Origin: Glycine soja
Taxonomy: Eukaryota; Streptophyta; Magnoliopsida; Fabales; Fabaceae
DNA length: 64,000 nucleotides
Reading direction: 5' to 3'
Assembly (NCBI RefSeq): GCF_004193775.1
Contig: NC_041004.1
Coordinates: 9,476,648 to 9,540,647, forward strand
The position numbers and the translations under genes are program-made. Below are positions 32,568 to 45,295 of the stretch, piece after piece. Below the pieces are notes generated by a model. The model was not told the DNA's origin and did no database searches. It saw only the letters and a program-made list of their open reading frames with translations. Numbering within the stretch: the stretch's first letter is position 1; the number at the start of each line of letters is the position of its first letter.

Positions 32568-33879
32568 GTTCATTCCTTCTTTCGTTCGCTTTTCCGCGTC
32601 ACACTGTGCTACTGCAATTCCTCTTTGCAATGCCAGCGTTTTCTTTAATTTTTCATTGTTTAGCCGCCAATCGTAGTTTAGATAGTGAAATTTCGAGTAA
32701 CTTTTCAGTCAGCGTTAAGTGATTTCCTTGGAATCGAGCAAGAGAGAGCCAACTAACTCGTTCCCGCTATTGCTAACTGTTCTTTCTGAAGTTGTGTGGT
32801 TTGTATTTTCTTCTAAATCTCGCATTCTATGTTTTTGTATTAATGCTCAAGTGGCTGGACCTTCATTTGAGTATTTTAAATTTGTGGCATATTTCCTTAT
32901 TTCCAAATCTCTCTGTTTACTGATTTGCATGGTATCCATGTCCGGAATTTCATATATAAAGCATGAAAGCAAACACTCCCGTAGGTATTGATTTAAGGGC
33001 TATTATACCGAGTTCGAGACTATGAAATTGCACAACTAGTGAAGTAATGCTATTTCCTTTCTTTTGTGTTCTCATTTGTTAAAGTACATGCTGACCTGCT
33101 ATTGTAAATGTTATATCTAAAATTATTTGATGCTTACTACTTTCATTATTTACTAATTTTCTGGATTTAAGGGTTATACTTAATTACTTATTATTAATTT
33201 AAACTGTCTTAGATGTGGGTTTGTGTTTTCGGATTGTTTTTGTGCTCTTTTTTCTCTTATATGAAAAGGTCAATAGATTGCCCACTCCTAGATCTTTTTC
33301 TTAGTAGCTTGTTTTGGATCTTTAGTTTGTGCTGCTTATTTATTGTTTGTATGCTTGTTCTTATTCCATTTAATTTTATATATTTTAAAAAAATTCCATT
33401 TAATTTCTTAATAAAAAATGTTAGTGATTAACATTTGTCTTATTTTTAATTTGTTTATCCATATCATTGATGATTAATAATTAATTTGCTTAGTAGACAC
33501 TTTTCTACAAATATATGCCTTCTCTTTTCTTTCTAATAAATAAGCAGAGAGTAATGAGATTTGATTTGTCCAATTAGAGAACACACACAAAACTCAGCGC
33601 AGTCGTGTTTGAATCCCCACCTCCCACATCTCTCGTGTGATCTTGTGAGAGGTAATAGAAGTTGTGTGTATAATTTAGAATAAATTGTTCTCGTATCTTC
33701 TGAGCGCTTGTTATACTTAATCTTACTCTTTTTTTTTTATCATACACAAGATTGTCTTATGTAGGTGTTCATTCAGTTATTTCTTTGATTCTTGTTTTCA
33801 TTTTGGATCGTGCTGCTCATCATCACAGGTACAAATGTTTGTTACCAATGAATATTTTTATTACGTGTTCACTGCCATT
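32568..33879. other. Element D interior without supported gene
   Basis: T-rich, intron-like sequence. At 33600-33655 a GC-richer patch followed by GTAATAG could be an untranslated leader exon of the TNP2 transcript, but this is a guess. Confidence 0.4.
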
Positions 33880-34354
33880 AATGACAATTGATATATGCTA
33901 TATAAATTGTGTTCATGATGAGTGAACCTTAGATTCCCGTTTGAGATTGGATGCAATGATTCTTGCGGATAGTTTGCATTAATCATTGTATTTAATCTTG
34001 AATTGTCCGTTTGGACAGTTTGGGGAGACTGATATTTTTATGGTAGATTCATGTGTTAAGGTTAAAATTATTTTGTTTAATTTGATGAAATTTCGGTAAT
34101 GCATTTCTAGTTGTTCTCTGGGTGCATACTTGATTATCGGAAAATTAATTTCACCGATTTCATGTTGTGTACTTGGAGACCAATGCGAAATGCTGCCAAA
34201 ATTTTGTCAAATTTAACAAAATAGAATTAACCCTGATGTATGAAGCTACCATAAAAGACGGTCTTCCCAAATGGGATAGGGCCACACCTATAATAAAAAA
34301 GTGAGATTTTCATGCATCGAATAACTTTGAGAGTATGACCGAGTTATTACTTAG
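33880..34354 (+). promoter_or_regulatory. TNP2 leader/promoter region, element D
   Basis: This is the inverse orientation of the leaders at 4394, 12530 and 57949, with the same landmarks (ttgaattgtccgtttggaca, cttggagaccaatgcgaaat, tgagattttcatgcat just before the start). Confidence 0.7.
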
Positions 34355-37300
34355 ATGGATCGAAGTTGGATGAATGAAAGTCGCATCAGCCCAGAATATG
34401 AGGAAGGCGTCGAGCAATTCTTACAATTTGCTTCACAAAGAGGTCAACCGGATGAAGATGGAAAATATTATTGTCCTTGCATCAATTGTTTGAATGGAAG
34501 ACGACAAATACTGGATGACATACGAGAGCATCTGTTGTGTGATGGAATTAAGAGGAATTATACGACGTGGATATGGCATGGTGAAATGACAGACATGCAG
34601 AGTGGGTAACAATCCGAACCGTTTGATGTAGAAATGGGAGATCGCTTGGAGGATATGATTCGTGACCTTGGACAAGAGTCTTTTCAGCAAGCACATGCCC
34701 CTATGTATGATACATTACAAACTGATTCAAAGAAACCTTTGTATCCGGGGTGCAAGAATTCGTTGACGCTGTTGTCGGCAGTTTTAAGTCTGGTTAATAT
34801 CAAAGCCAGATATGGGTGGAGTGACAAAAGCTTTAGTTCACTGCTTCAAGTAGTGCACGACATGCTTCCAGAGGAAAACACATTGCCTAAAAGTTACTAT
34901 CAAGCAAAGAAAATATTGTGTCCCATGGGTATGGAGTATCAGAAGATTCATGCTTGCCCGAATGATTGCATATTATACAGACATCAATTTCAAGAAATGT
35001 CGAAATGCCCTAGGTGTGGGGTATCACGGTACAAACTCAAGGATGATGAGGAGTGTAGTAGTGATGAAAACTCAAACAAGGGCCCCCCAGCGAAGGTGTT
35101 GTGGTATCTTCCGATCATTCCAAGGTTTAAGCGTATGTTTGCTAATGGAGACGACGCAAAAGACCTTACATGGCATGCAAATGAGAGAAACTGTGATGGA
35201 ATGCTTCGTCATCCGGCTGATTCCTTGCAATGGAAGAAGATAGACCGTTTGTATCCGGATTTTGGCAAAGAGACAAGAAATCTTAGGCTTGGACTAGCCA
35301 CAGATGGAATGAATCCATATGGCAATTTAAGCACGCAACACAGTTCGTGGCCAGTTTTGCTAGTGATTTACAATTTGCCTCCTTGGTTGTGTATGAAACG
35401 AAAATACATGATGTTGTCTATGATGATAACGGGCCCAAGACAGCCAGGAAATGACATCGATGTTTATCTCAATCCCTTGATTGAAGACCTTACAAAGTTG
35501 TGGGACGAAGGAGTTTTAGTGTTTGATGGGTTTCGAAATGAGACATTTAATTTACGTGCAATGCTTTTTTGTACCATTAATGATTTTCCAGCATATGGGA
35601 ATTTGAGCGGTTACAGTGTTAAAGGCCATCGTGCATGCCCCATCTGTGAAGAAGACACAAGCTACATACAACTGAAACATGGAAGAAAAACAGTTTACAC
35701 TAGGCATCGACGTTTTCTTAAACCTCATCATCCTTACCGACGATTGAAAAAAGCATTTAATGGAAGTCAAGAGCATGAAAATGCACCGGTACCGTTGACT
35801 GGTGACCAGATTTTCCAGCGGGTTCAACACCTAAATACAATATTTGGAAAGGTCCAAAAGAAAGACAAAAATAAGACTTGCATATGGAAGAAAAGGTCGA
35901 TTTTGTTTGATCTTCCGTATTGGGTTGATCTAGATGTTAGACATTGTATTGATGTTATGCATGTGGAGAAAAATGTATGTGATAGTCTCATTGGGACGCT
36001 CCTTAACATTCACGGCAAGACAAAAGATGGTTTGAATACTCGTCAAGATCTAGCTGAGATGGGTATTCGAGCGTCGTTACATCCAAGGTCTGATGGTAGA
36101 AAAATATACTTGCCTCCAGCTTGTCATACTTTGTCCAGAAAGGAAAAGTTCAGTTTTTGTCAATGCCTACGACGGGTCAAAGTTCCACAAGGATACTCTT
36201 CAAATATTAAGAGCCTTGTGTATTTGAAGGATCTTAAGTTGGTAGGCTTAAAGTCTCATGATTGTCACGTCTTGATGCAACAATTGTTATCGGTGGCCAT
36301 ACGAGACATTTTGCCTAACAAAGTCAGGCTTGCCATAACTCGGCTGTGCTTTTTCTTCAATTCTATATGTAGCAAAGTTCTTGATCCTGTGAAGTTAGAC
36401 GAACTGGAAAATGAGGCTGCTATTATATTGTGTGAGTTGGAGATGTATTTTCCGCCTGCATTCTTTGACATCATGGTTCACTTAATTATTCATCTAGTCA
36501 GAGAAATCAAATGTTGTGGTCCTGTTTATTTGCGGTGGATGTATCCGGTTGAGCGATACATGAAGATCTTAAAAGGGTATACCAAAAATCTACACCGTCC
36601 TGAAGCATCTATTGTTGAAAGGTACATTGCAGAAGAAGCCATTGAATTTTGTTCAGAGTACATTGAAAAAGCTAAACCTGTTGGGCTTCCCGAGTCTCGG
36701 CATGACGAAAGAGTAAGAGGTAAGGGTTCAAGAGGACTGCATGTCATCACTCCAAGTGTAGAAGATTTGCAACAAGCTCACTTGTATGTGTTGAATAATA
36801 GTAATGAAGTTTTGCCATACATAGTTCGTCATGAAAATTTAGTCAAACAAAGTAATCCAAAAATGTCGAAGAACTCAGTGTTGAAAAAACATAACAAGAC
36901 TTTCCTAGATTGGTTTAAACACACAATCTTGGCTGATGATAATGCTTCTGAAATGTTGAGAAAGCTAGCAGATGGACCTAAAAGAAATGTTATAACTTGG
37001 CAAGGATATGATATAAACAAGTATTCCTTCTATACAAAAGCACAAGACCAAAAAAGTACAATGCAAAACAGTGGGGTTACCCTAAGGGCTGAATCTCAAC
37101 ACTTCGCTAGTGTACATGATGACAATCCTTGTGTAGCTTTCATCCCTTACTTTGGTTTCATTGAAGAAATTTGGGAGCTTAACTATGTCAAATTCACTGT
37201 CTGTGTTTTCAAATGTAAGTGGGTTGACAGTAATACCGGTGTGCGGACCGATGATGTGGGATTTACGTTGGTGGATCTTAACAAACTCGCATACCAGAAT

Positions 37301-37549
37301 GATCCTTTCATTATGGCAGAACAAGCGAAACAAGTATTTTATGTCGAAGACCCTTGTGATCAAAGGTGGTCAGTGGTTTTACATGGAAAAACAATAGGTG
37401 TCAATGTTGAAGATGATTATTCATACATTGATACTTATGTTAGTCCTTTGTCCACACAATTGTCACCTAATGTCATCGGAGAAGAAACTGACGATGTTCA
37501 TGCTAATCGTAATGATCACGATGAAGGAGAATTAATTAACATCGTCTAA
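34355..37549 (+). pseudogene. TNP2-like transposase, element D, one nonsense codon
   Basis: ATG 34355 to TAA 37549 is one reading frame of about 1063 residues, interrupted only by TAA at 34607-34609 (codon 85), where B and E have a serine codon (tcc). Domains: transposase-associated N-terminus with YYCPCINC (about residues 38-45); Tnp2 core with LGLATDGMNPYG (about 316) and CIDVMHVEKNV (about 531), aspartates likely catalytic; DUF4218 with EMYFPPAFFDIM and VYLRWMYPVERYM (about 690-737); DUF4216 with YFGFIEEIWELNY to about residue 1010. Length and domain order match plant En/Spm TNP2-type proteins. Translation could restart at Met 94 (34634), losing the N-terminal domain. No intron is needed within the ORF. 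Confidence 0.95.
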
Positions 37550-37654
37550 TGTAATTTTTTTTTATTTTGTACTTAATTTCAATTCATTTAATTACATTCA
37601 TACGCATTTATTTTTTATAACATATTGAATTAATGTTTTTTTTTTCACAGCCAA

Positions 37655-40620
37655 ATGGCTACACAGTCAAACTCTCCTCCGCCTCCTCCTCCTTCTACTG
37701 GTGTAACATCGCATTCGTCGTCACCACCATTGAAGCGGACTAGAAAGGCCTCACGCCTAAGATTATTGGCGACTAGACCAGTTGGGGCAGAGAGACCCCT
37801 TGTCCGTGTGGATCCTGTTACTGGCAAAGCAGACGGTCCCCACAGCAAGAAATTTAGAACATATTTAGGGATCATTGCTCGTGATAAGGTGGATGTCACA
37901 TACGAAAATTGGAAGCATGTCCCTATTACTCAGAAGGATTTGATATGGGAGGATATTCAGGTATCATGTATTATTTCATGTTCCATATTGTTTGTTAGCC
38001 AAATATTTGAATTTAGTATTAATAAAACCTAATTTACTCTTTGTTAGGCTGAATTTGATATCCCTGAAGCATCTGATTTAAGGACAAAAAAGAAAATACT
38101 TCAGACTGTGGGGGAGCGGTGGAGACAGTTTAAGTCTGATTTGACGTCGAAATGGGCACTTGCAGCTGACAAGGATAGTGTTGATGACACTGTATGCAAA
38201 ATGTACGGCATTAGCAAGGAGAAATGGACCCAATTTTGCCAGAGCCGTAGAGACCCTTCATGGGAGGTAACTAATTTGGGATTTTCATTTTTTTAACTTT
38301 AAATGAACTTATTATAATACATTGTAATCATGAGTTTCATTAATGTTTCATTTTTACAGAATGTTCGAAAAAAAGCACAAGCTGTCCAAAAACAAAACAC
38401 TGCCCCTCACGTGATGTCTCGTGGGGGTTATGAATATTTAGAAAAAAAGTTGATGGATGAGAAGAGAAAGAAAAAACTAGAGGAAGCAACTCAATCCGGA
38501 AGCACTGACACCGTCATTGATCCTCCATCTCCCATCAAACGACACGTGAAGTGGAAGCTAGCCCGCACCAAGAAAACTGGTGACATGACATCTGAAGCAG
38601 CAAAGGAAATTGCTGACAAGATTGTAAGTCACTTTCAATTCATAATTGTAATTATTTTTTTTATTGTGTGATTAAGTATAGAATAAATGTGTTCTTCACA
38701 GGATGCGCTTGAGGAGCAGGCCTCACAGGGTTCCTTTGTTACCCATGGACGTCATGATATACTGACTGCTGCCATTGGGCGACCAGAACACCCTGGTCGT
38801 GTGCGTGCTGTAGGAGCCGGTATAACCATCAAACAATACTTTGGATCAGCTTCAAGGACCTCCTCCATTGCTCCCGAATACCTGCAACAGTTGACGCAAC
38901 AAATCAAGGACCAACTAGAGGATTCAATCACAGAAAAAGTCACTCGACGGCTAATGTTATCCTTCAGCCAAATGCAATCACAGGGACTCGCACTGCCTCC
39001 TGAACCTGATGTTGGTCCTTCAGCTGCTCGTGTCAGCACAAAGGAGAGTTGTGTTGATCCCTCAAGGAACGATCTAGACACCGGTGACTCATACAAATGT
39101 GGGTTGTATATTGAAGAATATCCTTCTCGCCTGGTTGCCCTGGGAAGAGTTTATGAGGGATCTACAACAATTCACAACATTCCTTTGCTGCATGATCAAG
39201 TTAAGGTTAGTGTTGAGGAGATTAGAGATGTAGATGCTCCCATTCCTGTACCCACTAAAGAGGTTAAGGTCGTGGGACAGGCTCTTAACACATTCCTTGC
39301 TTGGCCGACACATCTAGTCAAGCGTTTATCAGAACAGGTATTTTAGTGTCATTAAATGCTTATTTTTCCAATTAAAATGTTTACTGTGATTAAATTATGT
39401 CAATTAATTATGTTGGATAAACAGGGAGCTGTGAGACCCGCGAAACCTGCAGATAGGCCGGATGATGAGGTCGATGATCCGCTATATCTAATGACATTGA
39501 CCATTCCACAGCTTTTTCTGAAGCCATTGCAGGTTATGTGGGATGCTACCTTGTTTGGCCTATTTAATGAAAACTTTCCCTTGTACATAAAGCATGAAGA
39601 TCTGTCTGAAATTGCACATGGTGGTCAATGTCTCAGCATATCTGTTATACAGTTGTGGATTATGTAAGTCAATTTAGATTATTGTTAGTTACCTAATTTA
39701 TTGTTTTACCTTCATGCATAATTTACTTTGTGTTAACAATAATAGGCATATGACTGAGACAAGTATGCGAGCTGGGAATATCGATGTGTATGGATTCCTC
39801 GAGCCACAGTCTATCCAGAGATCTGGCCAATCACAATTTGAATCAGAAAATTACATTAAGAACTGGATGCAAAATTCAAAACGAGATGTGTACCTAGGAG
39901 CCTACTTGAATGGGTAACTTAAACTCAACAAATGAATTTAAATAATGTATAATAGTATAATAACATATATTGGTCTCCACTGCAGTGCACATTGGCAAAT
40001 GGTCGTCATTTTGCCTAAGGAAAATGTTGTCATTTGGTTTTGTTCGTTGCATAATAAGCCAGACAACTACCTCAAAGGCATAATTAATAGGTCAGTGTTG
40101 TTTTTTAATATATTTGCATTAGCATTAGTCAGGTAAATCAAAATTTTAAATGTACAATAAGAATCTATGTTTGTATTCAATAGTGCTTTGAAAGGACTTG
40201 ACGATACTCAACAAAGTAAATCCAAGACTCCTGCTAGGTGGATTGTTGTTAAAGTAAGTTATTTAAACAATATGTTTTCACTTATATTTTAGTATTGTGT
40301 AGACTAGTTTGTACTGAACGTTGCATATCTAAATTTCATAATGTATTTAGTGTAATAGACAAAAAGGAAGCACTGAGTGTGGGTATTACGTCATGCATTG
40401 GATGTCAACTATAATCTTAGGAAATTTCCAGAATAATTGGGAAATGGTAATTTTTAATTCACCAAATTTCATATTATTATGATTGCTAATATATTATTAA
40501 CTTATGTTTTATTATATCATGCAGTATTTCACTGATCCTAGACCATTGGAACCAGAAAGATTGAAGGCACTTCGCAACCAGTGGGCAAAGTACTATTTGA
40601 AAGTGAAAAATGAAACTTAG
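37655..40620 (+). CDS. Second CACTA gene: Transposase_24-like plus ULP1-like protein, ten exons
   Basis: Predicted exons: 37655-37960, 38048-38266, 38360-38623, 38702-39337, 39425-39663, 39746-39913, 39986-40090, 40184-40253, 40351-40446 and 40525-40620, all with GT-AG introns. They join without stops to 732 residues. The 5' end follows a TTTCACAG acceptor at 37650, so a leader exon is likely. Residues about 80-260 (TYENWKHVPIT, GERWRQFKSDLTSKW, SRGGYEYLEKKL, VKWKLARTKKTGDMT) match the plant Ptta/En/Spm Transposase_24 domain. Residues 611-732 are an ULP1/C48 protease-like domain with His613 (AHWQMV), Gln673 and Cys679 (TECGYYVMHW). The usual catalytic Asp position reads WFCSL with Cys630. Presumed role: binding subterminal repeats and assisting TNP2. 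Confidence 0.88.
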
Positions 40621-40860
40621 GATGTTTAGACAATCTTGTAATTGTAGTTTATATTTACTTACTTAATTTACAATTCATGTCTCAACATTAAATATGTTTT
40701 AAATTCATAGTAATTAGTAAATTTCTTATTGAATTTTCTGGTAAAAACTGTTTCAAAACAGAATGAAAATTATATGTTGTGTGGTCTGATTTTAAAATTT
40801 GCAGGTTATTTTTGGGATTTATTGAAAAAACAGACATCATGTTAAAAATAAATTTCTAAA

Positions 40861-41124
40861 ACAACATCAGTTTTTTAAAAAACCGATGTTAAATGTTACT
40901 TACAACATCAGTTTTTTAAAAAACCGATGTTAAATGTCACTTACAACATCAGTTTTTTAAAAAACTGATGTTAAATGTTACTTACAACATCAGTTTTTTA
41001 AAAAATCGATGTTAAATGTCACTAACAACATCAGTTTTTTAAAAATCGATACTTTCAACATCAATTAATAACCGATGTTGAAAGTCTTAAATAACCGATG
41101 TTAAAACCTTATTTTCTAGTAGTG
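40861..41124 (+). repeat. 3' subterminal repeats and TIR of element D
   Basis: Five tandem units of about 41 bp (aacatcagttttttaaaaaa plus ccgatgttaaatgttactta) are followed by degenerate units and the terminal inverted CACTACTAGAAAATAAGG. Here the motif is mostly ACATCAG on one arm and ACATCGG on the other, so hairpins carry mismatches, unlike the 5' side. Confidence 0.9.
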
Positions 41125-41221
41125 AATAGACCCACATTAAGGTGCAATTAATTAAGTAAGGTGATGCATTCTTGCATGCAAAACTGCTCCTTTTGGACCC
41201 ACTTTGGCCATCCTCGTAACC

Positions 41222-41715
41222 CTAGCGAAATCTACCCTCGTAGGACCATGATTCTACTATGAATTTCGTGTTCCATCCTGCAGCCATGGCTGATAGCAAC
41301 TCTGGTACCCCCAATTCCTTTAATTTCTCACACTGCAAAAACAGCAATAAAAGGCCAAGAATATCAATTCATCATATTGAAATTCAAACAGAAGATATAT
41401 CCATCCATTTGGTATGTGTTTAATTACTACAGAATCTTTAAGTTTATAATTTATCAATTACCTTGTTGCATGCATAACCAAATTTACATACATCATATAC
41501 AACCAAAGTTGTAACTGTGCCAAACAAATTACGTATATACAAATCAAGAGGGAAAGAAAGGGATAAAGAACAATAAAAGAAAATGAAGCAGCTAAAGAAC
41601 GAAAGTTATACATTATTATGTGATTGATGCTTCTCTTGAATTAAAGGGTCCTTACTGATTTAACAGTGTCGAGGTAGGCTTTCAATGCTGATTCTGGACA
41701 CCAAACGAGCTTCAT
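41222..41715 (-). pseudogene. DUF1442-family gene, 3'-truncated
   Basis: Exon 1 is 41715-41656: ATG and 20 codons reading MKLVWCPESALKAYLDTVKS, then a GTAAGG donor. Exon 2 starts at 41332 after TTTGCAG and reads CEKLKELGVPELLSAMAAGW, NTKFIVESWSYEG, then leaves the family consensus and stops at TAG (41224-41222). This is the N-terminal third of a plant DUF1442 protein (methyltransferase-like fold by family annotation, function unknown). The remaining two thirds are absent. Element D ends about 100 bp further left. Confidence 0.8.
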
Positions 41716-41861
41716 GGTGTGTGAGTGAGTCTTTCTTTTTGTTTCTTTCTCTCTAGCTATGCACAGTTATATATCTTCACTTTCTGAGTTTTTTTGGATA
41801 TTGTGTGAGGGTGATTAATAGAGGTAGTGAGGGAACACTTTGACGTACCGTGTAGAGTTAG

Positions 41862-41917
<56 letters not shown>

Positions 41918-44900
41918 GGCAGTTTGATTTCTTAGTTTTTAAAAAAAAATTAGTCACATATGTTAGTTGTGGCCCATAAGGAAATATTTATTGAGGAACA
42001 AGAAAGGAGTTTCTGGATAAACTTGATCATGTAAAGAAAAATGTATGTTATTTATCTACTCCTTATCTATGCCTATAAGTTCGAACTTGAATTGATTTGA
42101 GAGTGGAAATTCTTGTAGGTGACATTTCCAAAGTCATGGTGTTCAAAGACTGACATAAAAGGATTACATTTTTTTTATCAAGATTGTAAGATACACTTGA
42201 TTGTTACATCTAAATTTTGGTATACGGAATAAATTGAAATAAAAATAACTTTAATTTTAAAAAATATTACATTTAATATTAAATAATGTTCATATATTTG
42301 TCTGGTGAATAATGTATTACTGATCACATTAATTGTTTTCCTTTATTATTTTTTTAAAAGTTGTAGTGGTGTAATGATTTAGGAAGTTATTAAATAATTT
42401 TAGTTATAAAAAAAATTAAGTTCATTTGTCCGAATTATCATTCATTGGAACGATATATTGAGGTAAATAATGTAATGGCGGCCTTTTTAAAGTATGCTTG
42501 TTCAAATCACCTACTCTCTATTAATCTTCCTTTAATATACATGTTATCAATTTTAAAATATGTACTACTTACGAGTTATAAAAGTTCAAAGTTGAAAAAA
42601 AAAAAAACAAGACATCGTGCCTTTGTTTCTCCCTCCCAGAATGTAGCTTAAGAAGCTAACATTATACGAAAAATGTGTTTTGTATAATAGTAAATTGGTT
42701 TATAACTAAACTAAGGAATTTGTTTCAACATACAATTTTGACTTAAATAATTTTTTATTGTCAGTAAAATACATTATCTTGATTTTACTACTTAAATTAA
42801 TATTGTTTCTATATTAGTACCCCCATACTTTTTATATTTTAATACTCACTTTTAATGAAAGATTCATAAATGATTTATAATTAATGATGTGATACTCTAT
42901 CCTTATCAAATGATATGTAATTGATGATATGATACTTTATTAATTTGTTACGACATCATTTAACGAAATTTTACTTATCATATATACTAAAATATATCTA
43001 ACATAAAAATGTAAAATACAAAAATAAAAAGGAATGATAATTTTAAGTAATAAAACCAAAAATGAAATATTTTTCCGGTAGTAAAATGTTAGTTAACCTA
43101 TAATTTTGTTAATGCCTTCAAATGTGCATAATGTGGACTGCAAATCTAATTGTTATCATGATTGAAATCCGAATGAAACCACTTTTGAGATTAGAATAAT
43201 AAAATACTATTGGTTTATTGGTATGTTTGAGTTCACATTCATGGTAAGGTGGCACGCGTAATCATGCTAATTGAACATACAAACCTAAAAGATAGGTTTT
43301 TTATCTATTGGAAAAAGTCGTTCAGATCACTCAAACATATATTGCATAAGAAGATGAAGAGTAAGCTTTGATATCAGCCCTCTGTTTTTTCATTTCATAA
43401 GAAAATCAAGACAGTTGAAAATTACATATTGGATTTCATCCTTTACTGTTAGATTGACTACACCAACAATATTTGAAGTTAAATAATAACAAGTTAGTAA
43501 CAAATTACAAGTGTAAATAGTGTAATGAACTGTTTTGAGCACAGACGCACAATTTAATATAAAACTAAGTAAGAAAAATATTGATTTGAAACTGAAAAAC
43601 TAATTTTTTAGAATACAATTCAGTTCAAAAAAAATAGTTTAGCTCGATTCATAGAGCAATTTGATTCAAACTTTTATAACTTTTTTTCAATTCAGTTTGG
43701 TTCGAACGAATTGTTTTTCAGTTCAGCTTAATTCTCACACAATTCAATTCACTTTTTTTGTCCATCCCTCTTCTAGCCGCGTAAATGAACATTTCAAGTG
43801 AACTTTATTTTACATAAACACCCCTATAGCATGTCAACAACCATTGTGCTTAGTCTATATACCATACTATTGTGCTTAGTCTATATATCATACTTATAAC
43901 TTCTCGATATTTAATGGAAAAATTAAATATAAGATATCATTTCCGAGATTTATTTTTGAACTATCATAGATAGATTTTCTTAAATGTAAAAAAGAAATTG
44001 AATATAATTAAAGATACATTATAGATTTTTGTAAGAAGCAAAATGAAATGCTATTAATATAGAGATGGACTGGAGTACAAGATGGAGCGGAGTACAAAGA
44101 TGATATATTATAACTCATTCATTGCATAGATTTATTTAAATATAAAATAATATAGTTTGGATACATTGTATTTATCTTTCTATTTTTTGGCTATCATTTG
44201 TCTTTTTCACTCTATTTTTCTTGCACTAAACAAATGATAACTGGGGTTAGTTGCAACTGCATTCATTTACAAGCATAAGGTGATGGGGTAAGAGAGGAGG
44301 GTGGACAATAAGTTCGATCTTTCTTTTCTCATACCACCATATAATTAATTATGTTGAGAATACCATAGTTAGAGAGAACTGCCAGGAAATTTGAGTAAAA
44401 GCAAAATAAAAAATGATAGAAAATTAGAAGAAAATACTTACACCAAGCAACAACAAAATAAAGACATTTTCACGGTAAATGTCATCACTATGAGAGAAAA
44501 TCGAGAGAATGCAACAAATTAGCAATATGTTGTCTGAACAAACTAAGAAACGAATCTCTAAAGCTAAACTATACAGCTCTATGATTTACCATTTACTCTA
44601 TCCAGATTTAATACTATGATAACTATTACACATTGACTATACAAGGTAGTTTGTTACTAAGGTCATAAAAAAAATGATCAAATGTGTAGTTGTGTGTGCA
44701 GACAAGTTTTTACCTACGTAGAGGAATCCACATATACAAAGGGTATACGGGTCAATTTGAATGTAGCCCAAAAGATCTTTTACCTTCTTATCTACTAGAA
44801 AAAGATCTTTTTTTCTTATTTTTTAAGAGTGTTTGGTTATTAAAAAAATTTTAACTTTTATAAAAGTAAAAGCTCATCTTTTGAAGCTCAGATTTCTAGT

Positions 44901-45295
44901 TTGTGAAATTTTTGGGAATATGTTCCCTAAATAATGCTTGGACAATTATGTCCTCAAAAAATTTCAAAATGACAAAGCATGCCCTCCTCATTTTCTAAAT
45001 CCTCAAAATTTCTCTCTCTTGTTCCTCACAACGTGTTGTGCCATCCTCAAAATTTCTATCTCGTGCTTCCGATCATCCTTCGTCATTCTTTCTGATCATC
45101 CTTCGTCATCTCTTCTTCTTCCTTTGTTTGCATCACAAGTTAACCAATTCTTCATTAATTTATTTTTCTTCTCATTAAATTTTGAATTGTTATGGATTAG
45201 GGTTATGCTTTTGTTTGTTTCATTAAGCTTGTGAGATGTCTCTCAATCAAGTTCTTGTGAAAAGAAAGAAAGCATAATGGTGAGAAAAAAATACC
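41716..45295. other. AT-rich stretch without supported genes
   Basis: It includes a TA microsatellite (41864-41914), A/T runs and no coding signature on either strand. Open frames at 42445 and 44938 are low-complexity. The lack of any gene over 3.5 kb is typical of intergenic legume DNA. Confidence 0.6.
41864..41914. repeat. TA microsatellite
   Basis: About 25 uninterrupted TA units upstream of the DUF1442 start. Confidence 0.95.

Larger units (their letters stand above)
30880..41124 (+). mobile_element. CACTA element D (Tgm-like), nearly complete, 10.2 kb
   Basis: The 5' end CACTATTACAAAA (30880) and 3' end, inverted CACTACTAGAAAA (41124), share about 25 of their first 30 bases including TTTAACATCGG. 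Both are flanked by AAT (30877-30879, 41125-41127), the 3-bp target duplication expected for CACTA. Order: 5' palindrome of subterminal repeats (30880-31411), noncoding and captured DNA (to about 33880), conserved leader, TNP2 (34355-37549), second gene (37655-40620), 3' subterminal repeats (40861-41124). Only one nonsense codon is visible in TNP2 and none in the second gene, so this copy is young. It lies between two DUF1442 remnants. Confidence 0.9.

Noticed and set aside
32719..33431. Hydrophobic open frames on plus in element D
   Set aside because: T-rich intron-like sequence with no family match and no start or splice support; apparent hydrophobicity follows from T content.
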